The notes beneath the pieces were generated by a model that was not told where the DNA came from, did no database searches, and worked only from the letters and a program-made list of their open reading frames with translations. Of a stretch of DNA of 63,013 bases, positions 23,427 to 32,682 are shown in pieces. The stretch is from Eubacterium sp. Its GTDB lineage: Bacteria; Bacillota; Clostridia; Lachnospirales; Lachnospiraceae. A program made the position numbers and the translations under genes. How positions within the stretch are numbered: position 1 is the first letter of the stretch; each line of letters opens with the position of its first letter. The stretch lies in assembly GCA_017634555.1 (NCBI GenBank), contig JAGBNF010000012.1, forward strand, positions 1 to 63,013. Reading direction: 5' to 3'.

Positions 23427-26114
23427 ATGGAAAAGTATACCGACATTACAAAAAAATATATAAAAGCAAATTTCAGGAGGACATTGCTGACGACGATAGG
23501 CTGTGCGCTGGTAGCGATGGTGATTTATGCATTCCTGAATTCATTCAATAATTACATTCTTGCGGAAAGGCAGTCTCTGCGTGAGATCACGGGTTATGAC
23601 TGGGAGATCCTTGTTTATAACGACAGTAAGGAAGTCGCAGAGGCCATAGTGAACGAAAGTTTTGTCCGCAGTGCGTCCATGGGGGATACATTTGAAACGA
23701 CGGAATACCTTTCAGATGATGCGGTGACATCTAATTCCATTTATCTGAATGTAAAGAATATATACAAGGTCAGAAAGTATGGGGAATATCTGCAGAATAC
23801 CTACGGGGTGACGATCCGTTATAACGAGGATGTCCTCAATATGTATCTGATAGATTTTGACGGAGATATGTGGCTGGCGGTATTGTTCGGAATCTTTATA
23901 TCCTACATATTTGCGATCATAGGAATCGAAATAATCAGAAACTCTATATCCATAGCGGCGATCGAAAGACTTCGTGATTATGGTGAAATGCGCTGCATCG
24001 GAGCAACCAAGAGCCAGGTGAGACGCATCGTATTCCGCGAGTCACTGATACAGGAAGGCGTTGGTGTTTTAGCGGGAATAATCCTCGGATATATCATCAG
24101 TATCTTCTTCTGTCTCAGATACGACTTCCCGATCGGATTTCATATAGTCCCGGCAATCATGGTTGCAGCCTGCTTCCTTTTCGACCTTTACTTTGTGGTA
24201 AGTGAAAGCACGAAGAAGATCATAAGTGTTCAGCCGGTTGATGCGGTCCGCGGAAATTACAGGATCAAGTTAGGCCGTGTGAGAAGGGAAAGAAGCGGAC
24301 TCTGGAGTCTCATCTTCGGAGTGGAAGGAGCCTATGCATATAAGAACGTAAGAAGAAATCGCCTCCGCTTTATTAAGTCCGTGGCTGCCATAAGCTTCGG
24401 AATCGCAACAGTTGTTGTAATAAGTAATTCCGTAGGCTTTATGCTTGACTTCACAGATAAAATGAATAACGTATTCGGATATTACCAGGACTATCTCGAA
24501 GGTGCATCGGAACCTTTTTACACGAAGGATGAGGTGAAGTCGACACTCTACAGCCCGGATCAGATAAGGGCTATCCGCGATACGGATGGCATAAAAGAGA
24601 TCAACTACATTTACATGACGAAGGTTTACACCGAAAAAACTGGTGAGATACATGACAGATTGGATGATAAATATCTGCTTGGAGACGGAGTGATCACCTA
24701 CGATGGTGTTACAGGCAATGAGGAAAATGTGCGGCCGTACGATCAGCTGAGTGAAGAAGAGAAGAAAGTAATAGATGAAGATTCATATAACAATCTGATC
24801 GAAAGAAACAGAGCAGCCTATGCTGAGTTTAAAGAAAGATGGGACGAAAGCTTTGATAAAGGTGAAGGACTGCTGGACTATGACAGCATTTGTTTTCCTG
24901 GAGGACAGGCAGCATCGGTATCATACCTGCCGGAGCAGCTGCTTGAAAGATCTGAGATAAAAATATATGGCTATTCGGACAGAGACTGGGAAAGATACAG
25001 AGACTCACTTGTGGAAGGAACTATAGACGTGTCCGACAGAGGAGTGGTTCTCGTAAACAGCGGATATTTATATGATGAATATCTGATGACGATGAAGGAC
25101 TCGGTTTTTCTGTCACCGGAGATGGTAACCTTTACAAATTATAAGGTTGGAGATGAGATCACATTTGTAGATCCGGAAGAACTGAACAGGCTTGTTCTTG
25201 AAGAAATGAAAAGAGCTTCAGAATATGATGCGATACATGTTCCGATAGAGGAAGAGTGGCAGAATGAGCATGACGAGGATTGGAAGCGTGAGCATAGAGA
25301 GGAATATAAGGCACATGTAAGCTACCTCGCATTTTCCGAACAGGGAGCGGGACGTAAATGGATAGTGGAGGCAGCAAGAGAAAAGCTTATCAGTGAAGGA
25401 AAATGTAAGACTTACGTAATAGAAGGAATCGTTGAAGGAGACGCAAATCATTGGAATTACGGACCGGCTCTGATTATGCCACTGAATAACTATATGGCGG
25501 CAACAGGCTGCTCGGAAGGGGATTATACGGGATTTCAGTTTCATATAAAAAATGCACTCTTCAGTGATACGTCAAGTGTTGAATATTTAAGTAATACATC
25601 GGTATATAACACGGAGTTATTTAACGAAAGCGGGGAATTGATCGATAGAGAGCTTTGGCCTACACGTTCGCAATTCCTGCATACACTCATGATGCCGATG
25701 TTTATAGTAAAACCGCTGATCTACGGAAGCCTTATCATAATGATAATCGTGATAGTGAACTGCCTGAATATTATAAATGTTACCGTCGGAAACCTGGCGC
25801 TCAGAAGAAATGAGTTTGCACAGCTGAGAGCCATCGGAATGACGAAGTCAGGATTGTTCAAGACCGTAATGCTCGAAGGCTTCATCATGTGGCTGACGGC
25901 ATGCATTATAGGTGTCGCCATCGGCGGAGCCGTACAGTATATGATCTATAAAAATATCATGAGATTTATAATCGAGCAGGAATTTACATTTAACATTATA
26001 CCTATAATCTTCGCGATGCTGCTCTCGCTGGCGGTGCTTTGCGGAGCGTATTATTTCCCAATGAAGAGGATGAGGCTTGATGTGGCTGAGGAGCTTATGC
26101 GAAGCGGCGAGTAA
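23427..26114 (+). CDS. FtsX/MacB-fold ABC permease, 895 residues (operon B)
   Basis: GAGGGG precedes the ATG. Helix 1 is at about 13-33, followed by an outer loop to about 145 and helices 2-4 to about 270. Helix 5 is at about 310-335, followed by a very large outer domain (about 340-755), then helices 6-8 to the end. Coupling segments are DYGEMRCIGATKSQVRRIVFRE and, in the second half, FAQLRAIGMTKSGLFKTVMLEG. The second ectodomain is about twice the size of that in the 16722 permease, suggesting a distinct substrate. The ATPase gene follows after a short tandem-repeat spacer. The BceR-like box upstream suggests control by a two-component regulator. Confidence 0.9.
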   Translation: MEKYTDITKKYIKANFRRTLLTTIGCALVAMVIYAFLNSFNNYILAERQSLREITGYDWEILVYNDSKEVAEAIVNESFVRSASMGDTFETTEYLSDDAVTSNSIYLNVKNIYKVRKYGEYLQNTYGVTIRYNEDVLNMYLIDFDGDMWLAVLFGIFISYIFAIIGIEIIRNSISIAAIERLRDYGEMRCIGATKSQVRRIVFRESLIQEGVGVLAGIILGYIISIFFCLRYDFPIGFHIVPAIMVAACFLFDLYFVVSESTKKIISVQPVDAVRGNYRIKLGRVRRERSGLWSLIFGVEGAYAYKNVRRNRLRFIKSVAAISFGIATVVVISNSVGFMLDFTDKMNNVFGYYQDYLEGASEPFYTKDEVKSTLYSPDQIRAIRDTDGIKEINYIYMTKVYTEKTGEIHDRLDDKYLLGDGVITYDGVTGNEENVRPYDQLSEEEKKVIDEDSYNNLIERNRAAYAEFKERWDESFDKGEGLLDYDSICFPGGQAASVSYLPEQLLERSEIKIYGYSDRDWERYRDSLVEGTIDVSDRGVVLVNSGYLYDEYLMTMKDSVFLSPEMVTFTNYKVGDEITFVDPEELNRLVLEEMKRASEYDAIHVPIEEEWQNEHDEDWKREHREEYKAHVSYLAFSEQGAGRKWIVEAAREKLISEGKCKTYVIEGIVEGDANHWNYGPALIMPLNNYMAATGCSEGDYTGFQFHIKNALFSDTSSVEYLSNTSVYNTELFNESGELIDRELWPTRSQFLHTLMMPMFIVKPLIYGSLIIMIIVIVNCLNIINVTVGNLALRRNEFAQLRAIGMTKSGLFKTVMLEGFIMWLTACIIGVAIGGAVQYMIYKNIMRFIIEQEFTFNIIPIIFAMLLSLAVLCGAYYFPMKRMRLDVAEELMRSGE

Positions 26115-26200
26115 ATGCACAGAGTTGCAATAAGTAAATACACAAAGCAGCAGCAAGCAAATGCACAAATCAGCGAAAGTAAATGTGCAGAATTGTTCGA
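26111..26200 (+). repeat. Four tandem ~23-base repeats beginning at the permease stop codon
   Basis: Units start GTAAATGCACAG at 26111, GTAAATACACAA at 26134, GCAAATGCACAA at 26157 and GTAAATGTGCAG at 26179, with a period of 23, 23 and 22 bases. The first unit contains the permease TAA. The period is close to two helical turns, so the units face one side of the DNA. Confidence 0.65.
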
Positions 26201-26235
26201 GAAAGACTGAATAAAAACCGGGAAGGATGCAGATT

Positions 26236-26901
26236 ATGGAATTAGTAAGAATGGAAAACGTAACCAAAATTTATGGTGATAAGCAGAACCGGGTTATCGC
26301 GCTCCATAATGTTAATCTGAATGTAGAAAAGGGAAGCGTGGTATCGGTGGTTGGTGCCAGCGGAAGCGGCAAGTCGACGCTCCTTAATGTGATGGGAGGA
26401 GTCGATACTCCGTCGGACGGAACGATATATGTGGACGGCAAGGAGATAACGAAGCTCAGCGACGATGAGCTTTCGATCTTCAGAAGACGTAAGGTGGGCT
26501 TTATATTCCAGTCGTACCATCTGATCCCTGTTCTGACAGTAGAAGAAAATATCAAGATGCCTGTACTGCTTGACCACAGAAAACCGGACAAGCAGTATGT
26601 GGATCATATCATAGAACTGCTCGGACTTACCGACAGAAGAAAGCATCTCCCAAACCAGCTATCCGGCGGACAGCAGCAGAGAACCGCAATAGCTCGAACT
26701 CTTGCAAATAATCCAACACTTATTCTTGCTGATGAGCCGACCGGAGCGCTGGACTCCAAGAACGGACGAGAGGTAATGGACCTCCTTATGAAGTCCGTTC
26801 ATGATCTGGGCCAGACGCTGGTTATCATTACGCACAACATGGATATTGCACGCGAAGCAGACAGGATCATTACCATCAAGGATGGAGAGATACAGGAGTG
26901 A
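26236..26901 (+). CDS. ABC transporter ATPase, MacB/LolD type (operon B)
   Basis: Encodes 221 residues. The ATG at 26227 abuts GGGAAGG with no spacing, so the ATG at 26236 ([13 protein letters not shown]) is preferred. Walker A is GASGSGKST, the Q-loop is in [18 protein letters not shown], the signature is [15 protein letters not shown], Walker B is [11 protein letters not shown], and the H-loop is ITHNMDIA. Its length is canonical for LolD/MacB ATPases. It is flanked by two FtsX-fold permeases, 23427 and 27890, and may serve both. Its stop lies seven bases before the CARDB-like gene. Confidence 0.94.
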   Translation: MELVRMENVTKIYGDKQNRVIALHNVNLNVEKGSVVSVVGASGSGKSTLLNVMGGVDTPSDGTIYVDGKEITKLSDDELSIFRRRKVGFIFQSYHLIPVLTVEENIKMPVLLDHRKPDKQYVDHIIELLGLTDRRKHLPNQLSGGQQQRTAIARTLANNPTLILADEPTGALDSKNGREVMDLLMKSVHDLGQTLVIITHNMDIAREADRIITIKDGEIQE

Positions 26902-26908
26902 TATCGCG

Positions 26909-27838
26909 ATGATAAAAAGAATAAAAAAATTTATCGCATTACTGCTGACGGTAATGTGCACATTTTCATTGATCCCTGAGCATACAAATGTAAAGGCGGC
27001 ATCAACGCCGAGGGTGATGCTGACAGATTACAGCTTCAGCACCGATAAGATATATGCGGGTGACAGCTTCACGCTGGATTTCACGCTGGAGAACACCGCA
27101 TGGTATGAAGTCCGTAATATAAAATGTACCGTCTTCTCGGAAAACGGTGAGATTATTCCGATCAAGAGTGCGGGAACAGGCTATATAGATAAGCTTCCGG
27201 GAGAAGAGACGGCGGAGCTTTCCTTTGAGCTGGAGTCGCTGAAGAACCTGGAGGAGAAGGCCTACAAGCTGACGATACAGACAGAGTATGAAGACTGGGA
27301 CGGAAGCTATGAAGCGAAGGATACCATCTATGTTCCGATTAATCTTGGGACAGAGATCGTTGTATCGGACGTATATATAGCGGACGAAAATATTCATCTC
27401 GGGGACAATATAGAAATACTTGCAACCGTAAACAACACGGGAGCGGGAAAGATATATAAGGTGATCGCATCGGTGAGTGGAGATCATGTTAATGACGGCA
27501 GCACATTTGTCGGAAATATAGAACCGGGCAAGAGCGGAAATGTGGATATCATCGTTAAGACTAAGGCGCTCATGGGTTCTGGAATGAAGAATGAACTGAC
27601 CATCAGCTACGAGAATCTGGACGGCGAAGAGTTTAGCGAGACGATCCAGCTGGGACAGATAGACGTTAAGGAGCAGAGCTACGCAGGCCTGATAGAGGTG
27701 AAGGAGGATACCGAGGAGCCTATGCTGTCGGATAGAGCCAAGCTTTGGATCGTTGCGGGAGCGATAGTACTTGTGATAATTCTTCTTATGCTCCGCAGGA
27801 AAATGAAGCTGCGAAAGCTGGAGCGTGAATTCGAGTAG
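26909..27838 (+). CDS. Membrane-anchored secreted protein with tandem CARDB-like domains (operon B)
   Basis: Encodes 309 residues from the ATG at 26909, with AGGAG overlapping the end of the ATPase gene. A signal peptide (about 1-30) ends HTNVKAAS. Two beta-sandwich domains lie at about 31-150 (STPRVMLTDYSF, YAGDSFTLDFTLEN) and 155-260 (VNNTGAGKIYKVIASVSG). One membrane helix at about 280-298 precedes a basic tail. It is a paralogue of the 14788 protein: signal peptide, two domains and anchor are in the same order and length. Its retention beside an ATPase and permease in two operons argues for a structural or substrate-capturing partner outside the cell. The substrate is unknown. Confidence 0.85.
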   Translation: MIKRIKKFIALLLTVMCTFSLIPEHTNVKAASTPRVMLTDYSFSTDKIYAGDSFTLDFTLENTAWYEVRNIKCTVFSENGEIIPIKSAGTGYIDKLPGEETAELSFELESLKNLEEKAYKLTIQTEYEDWDGSYEAKDTIYVPINLGTEIVVSDVYIADENIHLGDNIEILATVNNTGAGKIYKVIASVSGDHVNDGSTFVGNIEPGKSGNVDIIVKTKALMGSGMKNELTISYENLDGEEFSETIQLGQIDVKEQSYAGLIEVKEDTEEPMLSDRAKLWIVAGAIVLVIILLMLRRKMKLRKLEREFE

Positions 27839-27889
27839 AGACGCAGACAGCATGTTTCAAATAAATGTACTTATTATACGGGAAAATAT

Positions 27890-29233
27890 ATGGGATATAT
27901 AATCAAACTCAGTCTGTCAAATCTGAATAGGCGAAGACTCCGCACCTGGCTGACTATTATCGGTGTAATGATCGGTACGGCATCCATGGTCATAATGATC
28001 ACTGCGGCTATCGGTGCCAAGAAGACTCTCTATGAGCAGCTGGAGATGATGGAAAGCACTCACGAGATACATGTATTCAGTGATACCGTAAGCCGTAAGG
28101 ACAGACTGCTTACAGATGAGCTGGTGGTTGAGCTGGAGAAGATACATGGCGTAGAGAATGTATATCCGGTACTCGAATTTGTTGGACAGGAAAACCTTTC
28201 CGGGTATGTGGTACATTTCCCGATAACGGGAGTTACAGCTGACTATATGGCGAAAATACAGCTGGAGAGCGGAAGCTATCCCGAGTCAAAGGGAATGCGT
28301 CCCGAGCTGATCGTAGGTAAGGGTGCCACAGGTCTTTTCTATAATTATGAAAAGAATCTCAAGTACACGGATACTGCAGAGGGCAGTAACGGAATGACAG
28401 ATAAGAAGCTGGATTTTATCTACAGCGTTATGAATGGATATGACGTTAGCGGTGATATGAGCAGCGGTAATGGCAGCAGTAGTAACGTCAGCGGTGATAA
28501 GAGTGGCGATGACAGAAACAGTGAGGAAAGAATAAAGCTCAGGGTCGCAGGAGAAACCTCGAATCCATATGATTACAGGATATACACGGATATGGAGACT
28601 CTGAAGCTCCTTCTCAGGAGAAATGTGCGAGACGGCCGTATACCAGGGCAGCCCCTTGATAAGAACGGAAATCCTTATAAGGTATGGGTTTACTCCGAGA
28701 TAATAGTTGAGGTCGGGGACACAGCTGATATCGCTGAAGTATCGGATATAATAAGCAACATGGGATTCCAGGCCGAGAACAGTAAGGAGACACTGGATAA
28801 CCTGAACAGGATGACAGGAATCATAAGTGTGATCCTGGGAGTTATAGGTGCGGTGGCTGCCATAGTTGCGGTGATAGGCATCATCAATACAATGTCTACG
28901 GCAGTATACGACAGGATAAACGAGATTGGGCTTCTGAAAATGCTGGGCTCCGATAATTATGATATAAGCTTTATGTTTCTTTTTGAGTCGGGACTGTTGG
29001 GATTTATGGGAGGAGTACTGGGTGTCGGGCTCTCATACATTTCCGATATAATACTGAATAAAAAATTCTGTACAATGCTTGGATTTGCAGAGGGCACGGA
29101 GATCTTTGTGATGCCGTCTTATGTGATGCTTGCGGCGGTGGCCGGAGCGGTTTTTGTATCGGTACTTGCAGGCGCAATTCCGGCGGCCAGAGCAGCTAGA
29201 ATTGCACCTCTTACAGCTTTACTTGCAAATTAA
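27890..29233 (+). CDS. MacB-type ABC permease with periplasmic core domain
   Basis: Encodes 447 residues. It has the four-helix MacB arrangement: helix 1 at about 16-40 preceded by LRTWLTIIGVMIG, an extracytoplasmic core domain (about 45-315) holding a Ser/Gly-rich low-complexity insert near 185-205, then helices at about 318-345, 365-395 and 410-435. The coupling helix is RINEIGLLKMLGSDNYDIS, and the C-terminus is AARAARIAPLTALLAN, both classical for MacB. No ATPase is fused. MacB permeases normally work with a MacA/HlyD adaptor, and one is encoded at 33629. The ribosome site is weak (GGGAAA). Confidence 0.92.
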   Translation: MGYIIKLSLSNLNRRRLRTWLTIIGVMIGTASMVIMITAAIGAKKTLYEQLEMMESTHEIHVFSDTVSRKDRLLTDELVVELEKIHGVENVYPVLEFVGQENLSGYVVHFPITGVTADYMAKIQLESGSYPESKGMRPELIVGKGATGLFYNYEKNLKYTDTAEGSNGMTDKKLDFIYSVMNGYDVSGDMSSGNGSSSNVSGDKSGDDRNSEERIKLRVAGETSNPYDYRIYTDMETLKLLLRRNVRDGRIPGQPLDKNGNPYKVWVYSEIIVEVGDTADIAEVSDIISNMGFQAENSKETLDNLNRMTGIISVILGVIGAVAAIVAVIGIINTMSTAVYDRINEIGLLKMLGSDNYDISFMFLFESGLLGFMGGVLGVGLSYISDIILNKKFCTMLGFAEGTEIFVMPSYVMLAAVAGAVFVSVLAGAIPAARAARIAPLTALLAN

Positions 29234-29255
29234 GTAAAACTTAATATTATCTCTA

Positions 29256-29284
29256 TTTAAAATATATTTTTACAATGGTAGAAT
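29256..29284 (+). promoter_or_regulatory. Candidate promoter for the solute-binding protein gene
   Basis: TTTAAA at 29256-29261, a 17-base spacer, then TAGAAT at 29279-29284, with TGG as an extended -10. Confidence 0.4.
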
Positions 29285-29288
29285 GAAG

Positions 29289-29320
29289 CACGGTTCAGAG
29301 GCAGGACCGTGTTTTGTTGT
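29289..29320 (+). terminator. Terminator after the MacB-type permease
   Basis: CACGGTTC (29289-29296) pairs with GGACCGTG (29304-29311) with one wobble. TTTTGTTGTGTT follows. Confidence 0.6.
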
Positions 29321-29349
29321 GTTCAAAAATCAAAAGGATAGGGAGATTA

Positions 29350-31626
29350 ATGAAAAGAAAATTAATAGCAGGAATACTTGCTTTTACCATGCTACTGAGC
29401 GCAGCAGGCTGTGGAAAAAAAGCAGTCGGACAGAGTAATACAACAGCGGCAGGCGGAAGCATTGAGACAGAGGATGTAAGGAATCTTATCTTTGTTCCGT
29501 CTGATATTACATTTGACGGGTTTAAAGGCGATATCATATATGAAGCTGTACATGGAGATTCCTTGATAGTTTGTACCAGTGAATATCAGATGGATGAAGA
29601 GATGATTGAAGCAACATTCACTGATGCGATGGAGGATTCCGATTCGGCAAAATCCATATTCCGTGTCTATTCGGTACCGACTACAGGTGGAACAGCTAAG
29701 CTTCTGCTTGAGGACCAGAATAATGATTGTTCCATTAACAATGTGTTTGATATGCAGGGAAATGTCGGATTATGGCTCAATTCCTTTAATGAAAAGGGCG
29801 ATGATGCATCAACAATCCTTGTGCTTGATAAAGAAGGAAATAAAGTAAAAGAGTTTGATATAAGTTTTATATATGGTGAAGGATATCCGACATCTGTAAT
29901 GTATTTTATGGAAGAGGATATTGTTTTATCCTGTTACGATGAGACGGTTAAGGGTACCGATTCAAAAGGTAAAGAAAAGTTCAGTCTCGCAACAAACGGA
30001 TATCTCATGTCTGCAGGACTCACAAAGGATGGAGTTCCTGTCGTTTATATATACAATAATGATAAAGAAGAGTTGAAGACCATAGATATAAAGAACGGAT
30101 CTTATAAGGATACAGTAGTTCCGGAAAATGGTCTGGCAGCGGCAGATATAAGACCGGGAGTGGGCGAGTACGATATAGTTTTTTCCACAAGAAATTATGC
30201 ATACGGTTTTAATCTTGCCCAAAATGAGGTTACAAAGCTCTGCGACTACACAGCATCGGATATCGATGCATCAAGTATTATGAACGGTCTGGTACTTGAT
30301 GAAGAAAGTATAATCGTTGAGTTATATGATAACAGAACAGGCGAAAATACCTTCGAAGCATATAAGAAGATCAAGCCTGAGGATTATGTTGAAAAGAAAG
30401 AGCTGAAGCTGATGTGCCTTTATGCACCATCAGAGCTCAGATCTATGGTTATTGCATTTAACAAATCCCACACAGACTGCAGAGTAAATATCATTGATTA
30501 CAGCGAGTATGAAAATACTTATGAGAGAATGGCAGCTGATATAGGTGCCGGAAATTATGCGGACATATATTATCTGAATGACGGAATTGGTAATTTTTCT
30601 GTAGAGCAGTGTATCGCAAAGGGAATGTTTGAGGATCTGACTCCATATCTTGAGAAGGATCCGGATGTATCACCTGACGACCTTATCCCATCTATTTACA
30701 AGGCAGCTCAGGTGGATGGAAAGACATATTATGTCGGAGGACATTTTACAATAAGAGCCCTTATCGGAAACAAGCAGGATCTGGGCGACAGGAAGGGATG
30801 GACATTCGAAGAGTTTAAGGAATATGTTGATTCAAAGCCGGCAGACGCCAAACTTTTCAGTTCATCAAGTAAAGGCGATATCCTTGGATATTTCCTCTCA
30901 AGCTCAATGGGAGATTTTGTTGATTGGGAAAAGGGTGAATGTTACTTCGATACACCTGAGTTCAAGAGTGTTCTTGAATTAAGTAATCGAGGAACTGATG
31001 AAGAGGAACTGAATTGGGATGAAACGTCAGTCCTTGATCTTGCCACAGGAAAGCAGCTTTTTATGGAGGGATATCTGAATCTCGATGAGATGGCTATGTA
31101 TGATGGATTCCTTAGCGGAAAGGCAACTTATATAGGATATCCGAATAAGGATAAAGAAGGAATATATGCAAGCATAAACGATTCACTCGCCATATCATCT
31201 GTATGCTCCGATAAGGATGCAGCCTGGGAATTCGTGAAGCAGATTATTTCCAAGGATTATCAGTCAATCGATTACTGGAATGCAAACTTTGGATGTCCGA
31301 CAAGAAAAGATATGTTTGAAACATATCTGAAGACATTTACGGCTAAAGAAGATTATACGGATGAATTCGGTAATTATATTTATGCACGTGAGGGTGTAGT
31401 CGGAATGAACGATGTTGAGACATCGATAAAACCTCTTACAGATGCAGAGGTTCAGGTATTCAGGGATCAGGTAGACAGTGTTTCGAGAATCTGGTCAACC
31501 GATTCAAGTCTTTACGAGATCATCTGTGAAGAAGCGGGAGCGTATTTTGCCGGAGATAAGACACTGGATGAGACAGCAGCCCTGATACAGAACAGAGCAT
31601 CAACATATGTTCAAGAAAACAAATAA
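29350..31626 (+). CDS. Solute-binding lipoprotein with unusual N-terminal beta-rich domain
   Basis: Encodes 758 residues from the ATG at 29350, with GGGAG upstream. The signal ends in the lipobox SAAGC. Residues about 30-355 form a beta-rich region of repeated strand patterns, possibly a propeller, which ordinary family 1 binding proteins lack. Residues about 365-750 are a family 1 extracellular solute-binding domain: RSMVIAFNKSH, a YADIYYLND segment, EDLTPYLEKDPDVSPDD, YVGGHFTIRALIG and GWTFEEFKEYV. MalF- and MalG-type permeases follow, so it should deliver a carbohydrate or oligomer to them. It is about twice the usual size (roughly 420 residues). The N-terminal domain may bind wall or sense ligand; that is inference. 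Confidence 0.88.
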   Translation: MKRKLIAGILAFTMLLSAAGCGKKAVGQSNTTAAGGSIETEDVRNLIFVPSDITFDGFKGDIIYEAVHGDSLIVCTSEYQMDEEMIEATFTDAMEDSDSAKSIFRVYSVPTTGGTAKLLLEDQNNDCSINNVFDMQGNVGLWLNSFNEKGDDASTILVLDKEGNKVKEFDISFIYGEGYPTSVMYFMEEDIVLSCYDETVKGTDSKGKEKFSLATNGYLMSAGLTKDGVPVVYIYNNDKEELKTIDIKNGSYKDTVVPENGLAAADIRPGVGEYDIVFSTRNYAYGFNLAQNEVTKLCDYTASDIDASSIMNGLVLDEESIIVELYDNRTGENTFEAYKKIKPEDYVEKKELKLMCLYAPSELRSMVIAFNKSHTDCRVNIIDYSEYENTYERMAADIGAGNYADIYYLNDGIGNFSVEQCIAKGMFEDLTPYLEKDPDVSPDDLIPSIYKAAQVDGKTYYVGGHFTIRALIGNKQDLGDRKGWTFEEFKEYVDSKPADAKLFSSSSKGDILGYFLSSSMGDFVDWEKGECYFDTPEFKSVLELSNRGTDEEELNWDETSVLDLATGKQLFMEGYLNLDEMAMYDGFLSGKATYIGYPNKDKEGIYASINDSLAISSVCSDKDAAWEFVKQIISKDYQSIDYWNANFGCPTRKDMFETYLKTFTAKEDYTDEFGNYIYAREGVVGMNDVETSIKPLTDAEVQVFRDQVDSVSRIWSTDSSLYEIICEEAGAYFAGDKTLDETAALIQNRASTYVQENK

Positions 31627-31632
31627 ACAGAA

Positions 31633-31661
31633 TTGCAAAAATGTTGCATATGATATACAAT
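31633..31661 (+). promoter_or_regulatory. Candidate internal promoter for the MalF-like gene
   Basis: TTGCAA at 31633-31638, a 17-base spacer, then TACAAT at 31656-31661. It would allow permease expression apart from the binding protein. Confidence 0.45.
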
Positions 31662-31742
31662 CTGTAGGGTGAAAGTATTTATATAACACAATATACAGAC
31701 ATAAATACACAATTTAAGAGTTTTGATGTGGGGAAAATACAA

Positions 31743-32681
31743 ATGTTCAAACGTAAAAAGGAAGTAATGGAACCGGTACTGGACAGCAACGGTGAGGAGA
31801 TAAAGATTCATAAGAAGAAGACTCCAATGAAGGAAAGACTCATTTCAGCTGCATTTTTATCACCGAGTGTTATAGGTGTACTGGTATTCTTCATACTTCC
31901 TTTTTTTGTCGTAATCTATTATGCACATATCAGCAATCTTATGAGCAAGGAATTTGTTGGACTGAATAACTTTGTAAATGTTCTTCAGAACGAAGCCTTC
32001 AGACTTGCTGCAAAGAATACGGCAGTATTCTCACTTAAATCGGTGCCTCTTGCAATCATTCTTTCGCTGGTCATGGCGCTGATCCTCGAAAAAAATATTC
32101 CATGTAAAAGTATGTTCAGGACATTTTTCCTGAGTCCCCTTATGGTTCCGGTAGCTTCGGTCGTTCTTATATGGCAGGTTATCTTTGATAATCACGGCGT
32201 ACTGAATGAAGTGATCACACTGTTCGGCGGAACCTCTGTAGACTGGTTTAAATCTGACTTAGGTCAGGTCGTAGTTATAATCCTTTTCCTTTGGAAGAAC
32301 CTCGGTTACAATATGATTCTTTTCATGTCTGCACTTGCAGCCATACCTACGGATGTACTTGAGGTTTCAAGGCTCGACGGTTGTTCTGAATGGAAGCAGT
32401 TCTTCTATATAAAGCTCAGATTCATTACTCCTACTATTTTCTTCGTAGGAATAATGTCACTTATCAATTCATTCAAGGTATTCAGAGAGGTTTACCTTCT
32501 GGCAGGAGATTATCCGGTTACGTCCTTATATATGCTTCAGCATTTTATGAACAATACCTTTAAATCTCTGGATTATCAGAAGCTTTCGTCAGCTGCGATA
32601 ATAATGGCCATCGTTATGACCGTTATCATCGGCGCACTCTTCTTGTTTGAGAATAAAGTCGGAAAGGATGTCGAAGGCTAA
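31743..32681 (+). CDS. ABC sugar permease, MalF/UgpA-like
   Basis: Encodes 312 residues. The ATG at 31743 has GGGGA about 9 bases upstream; an in-frame GTG at 31728 overlaps that site and is rejected. A basic cytosolic N-terminus precedes six membrane helices. The EAA loop reads EVSRLDGCSEWKQFFYI, the contact for a MsmX/UgpC-type ATPase. It lacks the long MalF P2 loop, as is usual in Gram-positive families. With the 32683 gene and the 29350 lipoprotein it makes a CUT1-type importer. No cognate ATPase is encoded here, so a shared ATPase elsewhere is expected. Confidence 0.92.
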   Translation: MFKRKKEVMEPVLDSNGEEIKIHKKKTPMKERLISAAFLSPSVIGVLVFFILPFFVVIYYAHISNLMSKEFVGLNNFVNVLQNEAFRLAAKNTAVFSLKSVPLAIILSLVMALILEKNIPCKSMFRTFFLSPLMVPVASVVLIWQVIFDNHGVLNEVITLFGGTSVDWFKSDLGQVVVIILFLWKNLGYNMILFMSALAAIPTDVLEVSRLDGCSEWKQFFYIKLRFITPTIFFVGIMSLINSFKVFREVYLLAGDYPVTSLYMLQHFMNNTFKSLDYQKLSSAAIIMAIVMTVIIGALFLFENKVGKDVEG

Positions 32682-32682
32682 T

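Noticed and set aside
26111-26200. CRISPR array
   Set aside because: Units are 22-23 bases long, imperfect and abutting, with no unique spacers and no cas genes.
27002-27853. Minus-strand frame (283 codons) opposite the CARDB-like gene
   Set aside because: Shadow of a well-supported plus-strand gene with a signal peptide and anchor; no motif in the antisense product.
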